From: JAJCYK01 sp965212195
GTDB lineage: Bacteria > Bacteroidota > Bacteroidia > Cytophagales > Cyclobacteriaceae
Length of the DNA stretch: 64,000 nucleotides
Direction: 5' to 3'
Assembly (NCBI GenBank): GCA_965212195.1
Contig: CBDBUW010000012.1
Coordinates: forward strand, 186,001-250,000
Position 1 is the first letter of the stretch; each line of letters opens with the position of its first letter. Made by a program: the position numbers and the translations under genes. The notes under the pieces are model-generated. The model searched no databases. It was not told the DNA's origin and saw nothing but the letters and a program-made list of their open reading frames with translations. This document shows positions 1-8,861 of this stretch, in pieces.

Positions 1-1328
1 ACATTAAGGAGGGGGCTTTCTATAACGGCATACCGGATTTTAGTATTAAGATCAATCAGAAATTTCCCGATGGGGAAAGCCTTAGGGACATTATTATTTA
101 TGATCATAGCGGCAAACAAGGAAATACCATCGTTACTTTTGCCGACAGTGGGCGCATGTATTCCGTGTACAACGATCGCTATTTGATGTTTGAGCTATTC
201 GATGGCAAACGGTATGAGGAAATTCCCAAAGCCGGTGGAACCCGCAGAGGTAAGATCACTGACTTCATTCGCAATGATTTCAAACACAGCAAATTGGTAC
301 TCAGCCTGGCTAGCTTTGACTTTCAGAAAAGCAAGGAAGAGCTGTGGCAGAATCATTACTATATGAAACGCATTGGCCAGTTGAAGCAGGATGTGGACTC
401 TATGGACCTGGCTATGTTTGATGCCCGCATGGGAGTTTATGATGATGCGCAACGGTTTTTCTCCGAACAGTACCGGGAGCGTGTAATAATGCCGCCGGAA
501 TATCAGGTAAGAAAGGTATATAGAGATTCAGTCAAACAGGCCAAGTTGAGACAAGATTCCATTGATTACCGCGAGAAATATGTTAGCGTTAGCGCGCCTG
601 ATGGGGAATCCGACCAGTTGGCTTTGGACAGCGCCAGTGATGCCACCGTGCCTGCTTCGGAAATCCAACAACGAATACAGCAAAAGCAGACGGTTGCATT
701 TAACCAGCAGCCAACAACTTCGGCTACTGCATCAAATTCTTCGGCCATTACCGCTGTTCGTAGCATGCCTGAAAATATGAAACCCAAAAATCGGCAGGCA
801 AACGCTACAATTTCCATAAAAAACCTCAACCTGGACAGTTTGTTCACCAGCAAAAAAAATCAATCACAGGGTCTGAGACAAGCTCTTAGCGTAACTCGTA
901 ACATTAAAAATAAGATCAATGTCCAGACCAGCCGCTTGCGCAACCAACAGCTCATGATCACCAAGTATAAAATTGAAGTCAACAAGAAATACGCCCAGGC
1001 ATTTGCCTGTCTAGTGATGTTCTTGATTGGAGCTCCTTTGGGAGCAATTATCAAACGGGGGGGCTTGGGAGTGCCGGTAATCATTTCCATTATCTTCTTT
1101 ATTCTGTATTATGTCCTGAGTATTACCGGTAAAAAGTGGGCGGAAGAAGATGTGGTTACACCCTTCATGGGCATATGGGGATTTGCCCTAATCCTGCTGC
1201 CAATTGGCTTCTTTTTCTTACGACAGGCACGCAATGATGCACGCCTGCTGGAATCTGATTTTTATGCCGTTATAGTAGAAAAAATTAAAACCAGATGGGG
1301 CAAAAAAAACCAGGACGAAAACCCCTGA
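1..1328 (+). CDS. LptF/LptG family permease, 5'-truncated by window edge
   Basis: The reading frame is open from base 3, so the true start lies upstream and about 441 C-terminal codons are visible. LptF/LptG are the inner-membrane subunits of the lipopolysaccharide export transporter and couple the LptB ATPase to the periplasmic bridge. The visible part has a periplasmic beta-rich stretch (GIPDFSIKI, then DIIIYDH), a long Ser/Gln/Asn-rich charged linker, and three hydrophobic helices near the C-terminus, starting at AFACLVMFLIGAPLGAII, the usual membrane half of the family. The extended linker before the last helices fits Bacteroidota homologues. LptF and LptG cannot be told apart here. The first in-frame ATG inside the window (156) is internal, not the start. 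It ends 74 bases before rpsO. Confidence 0.85.
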   Translation, partial: IKEGAFYNGIPDFSIKINQKFPDGESLRDIIIYDHSGKQGNTIVTFADSGRMYSVYNDRYLMFELFDGKRYEEIPKAGGTRRGKITDFIRNDFKHSKLVLSLASFDFQKSKEELWQNHYYMKRIGQLKQDVDSMDLAMFDARMGVYDDAQRFFSEQYRERVIMPPEYQVRKVYRDSVKQAKLRQDSIDYREKYVSVSAPDGESDQLALDSASDATVPASEIQQRIQQKQTVAFNQQPTTSATASNSSAITAVRSMPENMKPKNRQANATISIKNLNLDSLFTSKKNQSQGLRQALSVTRNIKNKINVQTSRLRNQQLMITKYKIEVNKKYAQAFACLVMFLIGAPLGAIIKRGGLGVPVIISIIFFILYYVLSITGKKWAEEDVVTPFMGIWGFALILLPIGFFFLRQARNDARLLESDFYAVIVEKIKTRWGKKNQDENP

Positions 1329-1332
1329 TTCC

Positions 1333-1363
1333 TTGGTAATACAAGCACCAATGGCTACCTTTG
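1333..1363 (+). promoter_or_regulatory. Candidate Bacteroidota-type promoter for rpsO
   Basis: TACCTTTG at 1356-1363 matches the Bacteroidota -7 consensus TAnnTTTG exactly, and a CTTG lies at 1332-1335 with a 20-base spacer, close to the expected -33 TTTG position. It sits 40-70 bases before the rpsO ATG. The motif match is seen directly; promoter activity is inferred. Confidence 0.5.
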
Positions 1364-1402
1364 TGGATTGTTTTAATTTAAAACATCATATTTTAACTAG
1401 GC

Positions 1403-1678
1403 ATGTATTTATCAAAAGAGAAGAAACAAGAGCTGTTTGAGAATCATGGTCGGTTAAAAGCTAAATCTGATACGGGCTCACCGGAATCACAGATCGCACT
1501 TTTCACCTACCGTATCAATCATCTGACAGATCACTTAAAGAACAACAAAAAAGACTATTCCACTGAGTTGGGATTAAAACGTCTGGTAGGAAAGCGTAGA
1601 AGACTGCTGGACTACCTGCATAAGCGCGACATTGAACGTTATCGCGCTGTAATTGCGGAATTAAAATTAAGAAGGTAA
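1403..1678 (+). CDS. rpsO: 30S ribosomal protein S15
   Basis: S15 binds the central domain of 16S rRNA early in 30S assembly and contributes to the intersubunit bridge. The 91-residue product has the normal family length. It carries the conserved GSPESQIALFTYRINHLTDHLK segment in two pieces (TGSPESQIALFT and INHLTDHLK) and the RRRLLDYL helix near the C-terminus, both typical rRNA-contact regions. It is followed by a hairpin terminator and then pnp, the rpsO-pnp order known from many bacteria. In other species S15 represses its own mRNA; no such fold was evident in the short leader here. The ATG at 1403 is the only sensible start. Confidence 0.97.
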   Translation: MYLSKEKKQELFENHGRLKAKSDTGSPESQIALFTYRINHLTDHLKNNKKDYSTELGLKRLVGKRRRLLDYLHKRDIERYRAVIAELKLRR

Positions 1679-1687
1679 ATCTAAATG

Positions 1688-1716
1688 ACAGGGGACTCTT
1701 GAGAGTTCCCTGTTTT
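1688..1716 (+). terminator. Rho-independent terminator/attenuator between rpsO and pnp
   Basis: An 11-base stem (1688-1698 with 1703-1713, one G-U pair) closes a TTGA loop and runs into TTTT at 1713-1716. It lies 10 bases after the rpsO stop. The T tract is short, so partial read-through into pnp is possible. Confidence 0.7.
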
Positions 1717-1783
1717 GTATCCCTCCTTAAAGGCGCATGTAATGTTAACTTGCGCTTCAATTAACAAGAAGAAAGAAAATTTT

Positions 1784-3928
1784 ATGTCATTTAACATCGT
1801 TAAAAAGACCATCAATTTAGAGGATGGTCGAAGTATTACCATTGAAACTGGCAAGTTAGCCAGACAAGCAGATGGGGCGGTAGTTGTACGCATGGGCGAT
1901 ACCATGTTGTTGGCTACCGTAGTAGCAAAAGAGGAAGCCAAAGAAGGCGTGGATTTTTTACCCCTATCTGTGGACTATCAAGAGAAATTTGCAGCGGCCG
2001 GGAAAATCCCTGGCGGATTTTTAAAACGCGAAGGAAGACTTTCGGATCATGAGGTATTGACCTGTCGTCTTGTGGACCGGGCCATCAGGCCTATGTTTCC
2101 GGATGATTACCATGCCGATACCCAAGTAATGATCTCATTGATCTCCGCGGATATGGACGCTAAGCCGGATGCGCTGGCAGCTCTTGCTGCTTCATCGGCA
2201 CTGACCATTTCCGATATCCCTTTTAACGGACCTATTTCGGAAGTAAGAGTAGCCCGGGTAGAGGGACAATTTGTCATTAATCCTTCTACAGAGCAGTGGG
2301 AAAAAGCAGATATCGACCTGATTGTTGCCGGCACCTTAGAGAATATTATGATGGTGGAAGGAGAAATGGATGAAGTCTCAGAGGCAGATATGATCGAAGC
2401 CATAAAGGTCGGTCATCAGGCCATTATGAAACAATGTGAGGTCCAGATCGAACTCATGAATGAAGTGGGAAGTACTCAGAAAAGAGAGTACGATCACGAA
2501 ACTTCTGATGAAGACCTAAAAAATGAGCTTCACAAAGCCTATTACGATCAATATTATGCAGTAGCGGCTAAAGCCATTGCCGATAAAACAGAACGTAAAG
2601 AGTCCTTCAAAGCCATTAAAGAGAGCTACCTGGAAACCCTTCCGGAAGATCATGAGATGGACCTCGACTTGGTCGGCCGTTATTTTAAAAAGATAGAAAA
2701 AGAGGCCTGTCGCAATGTGGTTTTAAACGAAAACCACCGTATTGACGGAAGGCAATTTGATGAAGTACGACCTATATGGTCGGAGGTGGACTATCTGCCA
2801 TCTGCTCATGGTTCTGCGGTTTTTACCCGTGGAGAAACTCAATCACTGACTACAGTAACTTTGGGAACCAAGCTGGACGAGCAGATGATCGACAATGCCA
2901 TGGAGAAAGGGTTTAAGAAATTCATCCTGCACTACAACTTTCCCGGTTTTTCAACAGGAGAAGTTAAGCCCAATCGAGGACCTGCCCGACGAGAGATCGG
3001 TCATGGCAACCTTGCCTCACGTTCACTGGCTAAAGTTTTACCAGGTGATGAAGACAATCCTTACACCATTAGGGTAGTTTCCGACATCCTGGAATCCAAT
3101 GGCTCCAGTTCTATGGCCACCGTGTGTGCTGGTACCCTGGGACTTATGGATGCCGGTATTAAAATAAAAGCTCCTGTTTCAGGAATTGCCATGGGCATGA
3201 TTTCCGATCCGGAAACTGGAAAATACGCCATCTTATCGGATATCCTGGGTGATGAAGACCATCTGGGAGATATGGATTTCAAAGTAACCGGTACCGAAGA
3301 GGGGATATGTGCTTGTCAAATGGATATCAAGGTTGATGGACTCTCCTATGACGTGCTGGAAAAAGCTCTTGAGCAAGCAAAGGCAGGTCGCTTGCACATT
3401 TTAAATGAAATGAAGAAAACGCTCAGTGAGAGCCGTGGCGACCTTAAACCCCATGCACCCCGCAGCGTAACCTTGAAAATTGAACGAGATATGATCGGTG
3501 CGGTGATCGGCCCAGGTGGAAAAGTGGTACAGGAAATTCAAAAAGAGACTGGTGCTACCGTAATTATAGAAGAAGTGGAAGAAGGAGGGTTGGTTAATGT
3601 TTTCGCCGTTAATAAAGATGCCATGGATGATGCAGTAGGACGCATTAAAACCATAGTAGCAGTTCCGGAAGTAGGCGAAGTCTATACCGGGGTAGTAAAA
3701 TCGATAATGCCTTTTGGTGCATTCATTGAATTTATGCCTGGCAAAGACGGACTTTTACATATTTCGGAAATTAAATGGGAACGTGTGGAAAGTATGGACG
3801 GTGTTATGGAAGTAGGCGAGGAAGTATCTGTGAAATTGACAGAGGTCGATAAAAAGACTGGTAAATTCCGTCTGTCCAGGAAGGTTTTACTTCCCAGACC
3901 GGAGAAAAAACCGGTTTCAAATGACTAG
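1784..3928 (+). CDS. pnp: Polyribonucleotide nucleotidyltransferase (PNPase)
   Basis: PNPase is a trimeric 3'-5' phosphorolytic exoribonuclease that degrades mRNA and can add heteropolymeric tails. The 714-residue product has normal length. It has two RNase PH cores (the first with GDTMLLATVVA and FLKREGRLSDHE, the second with AVFTRGETQ), an all-alpha linker, a KH domain with the GPGGK loop near residue 575, and a C-terminal S1 domain (GVVKSIMPFGAFIEF). The open frame extends back to 1715, but ATG 1784 aligns with the family start (MSFNIVKK); the longer form would overlap the terminator. It is the middle gene of the rpsO-pnp-rpoD block. Confidence 0.97.
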   Translation: MSFNIVKKTINLEDGRSITIETGKLARQADGAVVVRMGDTMLLATVVAKEEAKEGVDFLPLSVDYQEKFAAAGKIPGGFLKREGRLSDHEVLTCRLVDRAIRPMFPDDYHADTQVMISLISADMDAKPDALAALAASSALTISDIPFNGPISEVRVARVEGQFVINPSTEQWEKADIDLIVAGTLENIMMVEGEMDEVSEADMIEAIKVGHQAIMKQCEVQIELMNEVGSTQKREYDHETSDEDLKNELHKAYYDQYYAVAAKAIADKTERKESFKAIKESYLETLPEDHEMDLDLVGRYFKKIEKEACRNVVLNENHRIDGRQFDEVRPIWSEVDYLPSAHGSAVFTRGETQSLTTVTLGTKLDEQMIDNAMEKGFKKFILHYNFPGFSTGEVKPNRGPARREIGHGNLASRSLAKVLPGDEDNPYTIRVVSDILESNGSSSMATVCAGTLGLMDAGIKIKAPVSGIAMGMISDPETGKYAILSDILGDEDHLGDMDFKVTGTEEGICACQMDIKVDGLSYDVLEKALEQAKAGRLHILNEMKKTLSESRGDLKPHAPRSVTLKIERDMIGAVIGPGGKVVQEIQKETGATVIIEEVEEGGLVNVFAVNKDAMDDAVGRIKTIVAVPEVGEVYTGVVKSIMPFGAFIEFMPGKDGLLHISEIKWERVESMDGVMEVGEEVSVKLTEVDKKTGKFRLSRKVLLPRPEKKPVSND

Positions 3929-4021
3929 TTTTTGAAGGATTGATGGAATCGAACCATTGATTTTTCTGTAACTTTTGAGCAACTTAGTTTATCGCATCGT
4001 TTTTAACCTAATAAAATATGC

Positions 4022-4885
4022 ATGAGACAACTTAAGATTAGTAAGCAGATCACCAACCGGGAAAGTCAATCTCTTGATAAATATTTGCAGGAGATAGGGA
4101 AGGTGGACCTGCTTACTCCTGATGAAGAGGTGACACTTGCCCAGAAGATCAGGGAGGGTGATCAAATGGCACTGGAAAAGTTGACTAAAGCAAATTTGAG
4201 ATTTGTGGTTTCCGTAGCTAAACAATATCAAAACCAGGGCTTGTCGTTAGGCGACCTCATCAATGAAGGTAACCTCGGACTTATCAAGGCTGCACAGCGA
4301 TTTGATGAGACCCGGGGTTTTAAATTTATATCCTATGCCGTTTGGTGGATCCGCCAATCCATCTTGCAGGCTTTGGCGGAACAATCCCGTATCGTACGGT
4401 TGCCCTTAAATCGGGTGGGTTCGCTGAATAAAATCTCTAAAACATTCTCCGAGCTGGAGCAGAAGTTTGAAAGAGAGCCATCTCCGGATGAATTGGCAGA
4501 AGTATTGGAAGTCACTACTTCCGAGGTGGTGGATACCATGAAAATATCCGGACGACACGTGTCTATGGATGCTCCTTTCGTTCAGGGTGAGGAAAACAGC
4601 CTGCTTGATGTACTGGAAAATGATGGTGAGGAAACTCCCGATAATGAGTTGATGAACGACAGCTTACGCCGTGAAGTACAAAGGGCGCTGTCTACGCTTA
4701 CACAAAGAGAGGCGGATGTTATTAAATTGTACTTTGGCTTAAATGGGGAACACAGCATGACGCTGGAAGAAATAGGAGAAAAGTTCAATCTCACTCGGGA
4801 GCGGGTACGACAGATTAAGGAAAAAGCCATTCGCAGACTGCGCCATACCTCTCGCAGCAAAACCTTAAAACCATATTTAGGATGA
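4022..4885 (+). CDS. rpoD: Primary RNA polymerase sigma-70 factor
   Basis: This is the housekeeping sigma factor that directs RNA polymerase to most promoters. The 287-residue protein starts directly at region 1.2 (SLDKYLQEIG), lacking region 1.1 and the non-conserved domain, as is normal in Bacteroidota. Region 2 contains NLRFVVSVAKQY, GLIKAAQRFDE and the -10 recognition helix with FKFISYAVWWIRQSI. Region 3 has RLPLN, and region 4 ends with the helix-turn-helix TRERVRQIKEKAIRRLR. The pnp-rpoD adjacency and a strong terminator downstream support a core role. A divergent paralogue lies at 15139-16008 on the other strand. Confidence 0.95.
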   Translation: MRQLKISKQITNRESQSLDKYLQEIGKVDLLTPDEEVTLAQKIREGDQMALEKLTKANLRFVVSVAKQYQNQGLSLGDLINEGNLGLIKAAQRFDETRGFKFISYAVWWIRQSILQALAEQSRIVRLPLNRVGSLNKISKTFSELEQKFEREPSPDELAEVLEVTTSEVVDTMKISGRHVSMDAPFVQGEENSLLDVLENDGEETPDNELMNDSLRREVQRALSTLTQREADVIKLYFGLNGEHSMTLEEIGEKFNLTRERVRQIKEKAIRRLRHTSRSKTLKPYLG

Positions 4886-4909
4886 CAAAACACTACTAGA
4901 ATAAATGAG

Positions 4910-4937
4910 GGTCCTGCTTTTAGCAGGACCTTTTTTT
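4910..4937 (+). terminator. Strong rho-independent terminator after rpoD
   Basis: A perfect 8-base stem, GGTCCTGC (4910-4917) with GCAGGACC (4923-4930), closes a 5-base loop and is followed by seven T residues (4931-4937). It ends the rpoD transcript 25 bases after the stop codon. Confidence 0.92.
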
Positions 4938-4990
4938 ATGAAATAATTGTTAAATTAAGACGTTTTTTGAAGAACCTAAATAAAGATTTG

Positions 4991-5944
4991 ATGCCAGAAG
5001 AAATTCCTGAAGAAGTTAATGTGTTGATACTGGGTTCAGGCCCAGCAGGATACACTGCCGCCATTTACGCAGCAAGGGCTGGTTTAAATCCTGTCATGTA
5101 TCAGGGAGATCAACCGGGAGGGCAGCTAACCATTACCAATGACGTGGAAAATTATCCCGGGTATCCTGATGGGGTTATGGGCCCTGAAATGATGATTGAT
5201 TTCCAGAAACAGGCAGAGCGCTTCGGTACTGACAATCGATACGGAATGGCTACCTCTGTGGACTTTTCCGGTTCACCCTTAAAAGTGACTATCGATGAGA
5301 AACACCAAGTACATGCCAAAGCTGTTATAATTAGCACTGGAGCCTCCGCCAAATGGCTGGGTTTGCCCTCTGAACAGAGGCTCAACGGAAAAGGAGTTTC
5401 TGCTTGCGCCGTTTGTGATGGTTTCTTCTTTAAAGGACAGGAAGTAGCGGTAGTAGGGGGAGGGGATACGGCTGCAGAAGAGGCTACTTACCTGGCAAAG
5501 CTCTGTAAAAAGGTCTATCTGTTGGTACGACGGGATGAGCTGAGAGCTTCTAAGTTCATGCAGAAGAGAGTGATGAATACCCCTAACCTGGAAATAATGT
5601 GGAATACCGAAACCGAGGAGGTTTTGGGTACCGATGAAGTGGAAGCAGTGCGGGTATTCAACAACAAAACCGGAGAAAAGCAGGATTTGCCGGTACAAGG
5701 TTTTTTCGTGGCAATAGGTCATCAGCCTAATACCGACATATTTAAGGATTACCTGGAAATGGATGAAAACGGCTATATTAAAACGGTTCCCGGTGCTACC
5801 GTTACTAATGTTGAAGGTGTCTTCGCTTCCGGAGATGCTCAAGATCATATATATCGTCAAGCAGTAACTGCCGCTGGTACTGGATGTATGGCTGCCCTGG
5901 ATGCAGAGCGTTATTTAAGTGCTAAGGAGTTAGAAGCCGTTTAG
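4991..5944 (+). CDS. trxB: Thioredoxin-disulfide reductase
   Basis: This FAD enzyme passes electrons from NADPH to thioredoxin in the cytoplasm. Counted from ATG 4991, the FAD-binding GSGPAG lies at residues 15-20, the redox CAVC at 139-142 and the NADPH-binding GGGDTA at 156-161; the C-terminal FASGDAQD flavin motif is also present. Length (317) is typical of low-molecular-weight TrxB. A TTG eight codons upstream (4967) keeps the frame open, but ATG 4991 gives the usual distance to the dinucleotide fold. Three bases separate it from the M23 peptidase gene and bshB1 follows, so two thiol-redox genes flank a cell-wall enzyme in a probable operon. Confidence 0.95.
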   Translation: MPEEIPEEVNVLILGSGPAGYTAAIYAARAGLNPVMYQGDQPGGQLTITNDVENYPGYPDGVMGPEMMIDFQKQAERFGTDNRYGMATSVDFSGSPLKVTIDEKHQVHAKAVIISTGASAKWLGLPSEQRLNGKGVSACAVCDGFFFKGQEVAVVGGGDTAAEEATYLAKLCKKVYLLVRRDELRASKFMQKRVMNTPNLEIMWNTETEEVLGTDEVEAVRVFNNKTGEKQDLPVQGFFVAIGHQPNTDIFKDYLEMDENGYIKTVPGATVTNVEGVFASGDAQDHIYRQAVTAAGTGCMAALDAERYLSAKELEAV

Positions 5945-5947
5945 TCA

Positions 5948-6889
5948 ATGCACGGGCGTTGTTTATTAGGGGCTTTGCTTTTATTGTATGCACAGGTATC
6001 CTATGCCCAAAACCTACTGGAACCTTCACTGCCTGATGGTACTGATCAGCCTCAGGAAAATACCTTTTACATCGATGATGAAATTGAAATTACCGCTGAC
6101 AGCGCGAGTCCGGTGCCTCCGTTCAATGAACGGTTCTCAAAGCATTCTATTGGTGAAGACCTGTCCATAGACAGTATTTGGATATGCACACAGCCTTATT
6201 ACAACACCTGGACCAGTGAAAAGATAAATCCCTACAACCTAGACGGGGTTAAATTTGCGGATACCTTTATGGTGAATATCATTGACTCAGAGCAGTTGAG
6301 CCATTGGTCACTTCCCATTGCCAATACTAGAATTACCTCTCCATTTGGATTCCGTCGCTATCGCTGGCACTATGGAACAGATCTAAAGCTTTACCATGGA
6401 GATACGGTGTCCGTAGTTTTTGACGGCATTGTGCGAATTGTGGATTACGAACGATACGGTTATGGCCATTATGTTTTGGTTCGGCACCTGAACGGTTTGG
6501 AAACACTCTACGGCCATTTGTCCAAGACCAAAGTTAAAATAGGAGAAGAAGTAAGGGCCGGTCAATTGATAGGTTTGGGTGGAAGTACCGGACGCAGCAC
6601 CGGCACCCATCTGCATTTTGAAGTGCGCTACCAGGGAAATGCTGTGGATCCCAGTACTATTTATGATTTTACCGCCGATTGTTTGCACGAAGAAACCTAT
6701 GCCATTACACCGGCCAGCTTTGCTTATTTGGTGGAAGCCCGCAAAAAACGCTTTCATCGTATAAGACGCGGGGACACTTTAAGCCATATCGCGGTGCGCT
6801 ACGGAACCACCATAAGTCGATTATGCAGGTTGAACGGCATCAACCGAAACACTATTCTGCGAGTAGGTCGTAGAATACGAATTAGCTAA
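5948..6889 (+). CDS. Exported M23 metallopeptidase with C-terminal LysM
   Basis: This is a probable periplasmic peptidoglycan endopeptidase or an EnvC/NlpD-like amidase activator. A signal peptide covers about residues 1-20 (LLGALLLLYAQVSYAQ). The LytM/M23 domain spans about 120-235 with zinc ligands H141, D145 and H223 (HYGTD and HLHFE) and catalytic H190 (YGHL). A LysM peptidoglycan-binding domain follows at 269-312 (RRGDTLSHIAVRYGTT). All ligands are present, so it is likely active rather than a degenerate activator. It starts 3 bases after trxB and ends one base before bshB1, which suggests cotranscription. Confidence 0.9.
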   Translation: MHGRCLLGALLLLYAQVSYAQNLLEPSLPDGTDQPQENTFYIDDEIEITADSASPVPPFNERFSKHSIGEDLSIDSIWICTQPYYNTWTSEKINPYNLDGVKFADTFMVNIIDSEQLSHWSLPIANTRITSPFGFRRYRWHYGTDLKLYHGDTVSVVFDGIVRIVDYERYGYGHYVLVRHLNGLETLYGHLSKTKVKIGEEVRAGQLIGLGGSTGRSTGTHLHFEVRYQGNAVDPSTIYDFTADCLHEETYAITPASFAYLVEARKKRFHRIRRGDTLSHIAVRYGTTISRLCRLNGINRNTILRVGRRIRIS

Positions 6890-6890
6890 T

Positions 6891-7604
6891 ATGAAATTAG
6901 ACATTCTTGTTTTTTCCGCGCATCCCGATGATGCGGAGCTCGGTTGTGGGGGGACTATCATCCAAGCGACTGCTGGTGGTCAGCAGGTGGGGGTGGCGGA
7001 TCTTACCGCAGGAGAACTAAGTACCAAAGGAACGGTGGAGTTGCGAGCACAGGAAGCTGCTCGGGCCTCTGAAATAATGGGATTGGCGGTTAGAGAGAAT
7101 ATGGGCTTCAGGGACGGTTTTTTTACCAACGACGAGCAGCATCAAAAAGCGCTAATCCAAGTTATCCGTAGCTATCAACCGGATATAGTATTGGCCGCAG
7201 CACCTGTAGACCGTCATCCTGATCATGCCCGGGCTTCCCAATTGATCGTTGATGCTTGCTTCTTTTCTGGCTTACTCAAGATACAAACTGAGGTTGATGG
7301 TACTATACAACAGCCCTGGCGACCTAAGGCTCTGTATCATTTTATTCAAAGCATATACTTAAAACCAGACTTTATTGTGGATGTGTCCCACCATTGGTCG
7401 CGTAAAATGGAGGCCATAAAAGCCTATGAATCCCAATTCTCAAACGACAGTCCGGGTCCGGAGACCTATATCTCAAATCCCCAATTCCTAAAAATGGTGG
7501 AAGCTCGGGGTGTAGAATTTGGACATTCTATCGGTGCATTATATGGAGAGGGATTCCTCACCGACCGCAACTTAGGGGTCAAGGATTTGTTCGACCTCCT
7601 CTAA
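6891..7604 (+). CDS. bshB1: Bacillithiol biosynthesis N-acetylglucosaminyl-malate deacetylase BshB1
   Basis: BshB1 removes the acetyl group from GlcNAc-malate, the second step of bacillithiol synthesis. The 237-residue protein belongs to the PIG-L/LmbE zinc deacetylases: AHPDDAELGCGGT near the start (H11, D13, D14) and a second zinc motif DRHPDH (H109, H112). The combination of AGELSTKGT and RDGFF is characteristic of BshB1 within the family. Its position one base after the M23 gene and downstream of trxB suggests a thiol-homeostasis operon. BshA and BshC are not in this window. A close alternative would be another LmbE deacetylase. Confidence 0.9.
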   Translation: MKLDILVFSAHPDDAELGCGGTIIQATAGGQQVGVADLTAGELSTKGTVELRAQEAARASEIMGLAVRENMGFRDGFFTNDEQHQKALIQVIRSYQPDIVLAAAPVDRHPDHARASQLIVDACFFSGLLKIQTEVDGTIQQPWRPKALYHFIQSIYLKPDFIVDVSHHWSRKMEAIKAYESQFSNDSPGPETYISNPQFLKMVEARGVEFGHSIGALYGEGFLTDRNLGVKDLFDLL

Positions 7605-7627
7605 AATAATCCTAACTAACTCCTGTT

Positions 7628-8860
7628 TCAGGCCTTATCTAATTTCCGTAATTGCTGCAATAGGTCCCGCGGCTGCGTTTTCGGCTCAATACCGTAGTGC
7701 TCCTGTAAAACCCAGGCAGCTGCTTCAGTTACTTCTACCTGAGGATAAAAATGATCCCGGGCATAGTGGGCATATTTGAAGGCAAAGAAACCATTGCACC
7801 ATTGAAAGAAGCGCTTTTGAAAGCTTTTTAGATTACGGGTATTTGCTCTGATCTCACTTACCTTTTCCAAGTACCGTTCTTTGCCTATGAAACCCTGTAT
7901 GGAGGAAGGAAGCTGATCCCAAAGGTGATAAATTTCACCTGAAATCATATCAGGTAATTTGTAGATAAAGCGCTTCAAATCACTAAAAATCAATGGATTA
8001 TAAGTGTCTAGGGTAGGCATAGGGTTATTGAGCCAGGAGGAAATAGCTTTGCCGGTTCCAAACGGTACCCGGTTGGAAGCCCGGGGGGAGGGGATTACCC
8101 TGGTGGATTTCAATTCACTGAAATTACCCAGCAAAAATATGTCCTGGAGGAAATAAAAGTCCTCTCCGGCCTTCCTTTTGTTCATGCCTCCTTGTTTTTG
8201 ATAGGCACTGCTGCGAACTGCCATAGATGAACCTACGGTTTGAAAGGCAAAGGGGTGACCGGCATATCGCAAAGCATGCGTATAATATCTTAGATGTAAT
8301 TCGTAGAGTAGAATACCCAGGTAAACGGAAGGCTCAAGGGGCCCTTCCAGTGGATGCTCATAATAAATGGAGCAACCTGGAGATTTTGGGTGCTGTTTGA
8401 AATGTGATTCTAGGGCTATAAGGTAGTTTGGATCCACCAAGCAATCAGCGTCTAAACAAATCAAAACGCCCGCATTACCGGGTTTATTAAAGCGTCGTAC
8501 TGCTTCGTCCATGCCAACTTTACGGGCTAGTCCTACTCCTGCATGCTTTGCGGGTAAAGTTTCATAAAGGATCTGATAGTGCAATGGAGACTGCACTTGG
8601 TTTACCCAAGATTGCGCTTGGACCAAAGTATTCTGGTTTTGAGCTTTGACGTCATCATGGTCCTTATCGCTGTCATTAATAACCACAATTACTTCTACCG
8701 GGCCGCTTGGTGGAGTGCAGTGATGCAGTGATTCCAAAGTTTCAAGTAATTGGGGTTCATGGTAACATGGAATAATCACTGCCATTTCCAGGTTATTGGG
8801 AGGAGGGTCGGCAATTAATTGTTTAGGGTAAGCATATCGCTGTAAATAGAGGCTTTTCAT
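7628..8860 (-). CDS. Family 2 glycosyltransferase
   Basis: This is a GT-A fold transferase of about 410 residues, probably cytoplasmic, with no clear membrane segment. Motifs in order: the nucleotide-binding AVIIPCYHEP near residue 28, the metal-binding CLDADC (DxD-type) near 135, an acceptor-site ED in RKAGEDFYF, and a QxxRF-like sequence (FQKRFFQWCNG). Sugar and acceptor cannot be predicted. It lies one base after pdxH on the same strand, so the two are probably cotranscribed, although no functional link is obvious. It converges on bshB1 with a 23-base gap that contains no clear terminator. Confidence 0.85.
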   Translation of the reverse strand: MKSLYLQRYAYPKQLIADPPPNNLEMAVIIPCYHEPQLLETLESLHHCTPPSGPVEVIVVINDSDKDHDDVKAQNQNTLVQAQSWVNQVQSPLHYQILYETLPAKHAGVGLARKVGMDEAVRRFNKPGNAGVLICLDADCLVDPNYLIALESHFKQHPKSPGCSIYYEHPLEGPLEPSVYLGILLYELHLRYYTHALRYAGHPFAFQTVGSSMAVRSSAYQKQGGMNKRKAGEDFYFLQDIFLLGNFSELKSTRVIPSPRASNRVPFGTGKAISSWLNNPMPTLDTYNPLIFSDLKRFIYKLPDMISGEIYHLWDQLPSSIQGFIGKERYLEKVSEIRANTRNLKSFQKRFFQWCNGFFAFKYAHYARDHFYPQVEVTEAAAWVLQEHYGIEPKTQPRDLLQQLRKLDKA

Positions 8861-8861
8861 C

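Noticed and set aside
3961..3990. TAACTTTTG upstream of rpoD as a promoter -7 element
   Set aside because: The spacing is one base too long for TAnnTTTG and no -33 box is placed correctly.
5279..5860. 193-codon open frame on the minus strand across trxB
   Set aside because: It is fully antisense to a clear thioredoxin reductase, has no recognisable motif and an amino-acid composition typical of a shadow frame.
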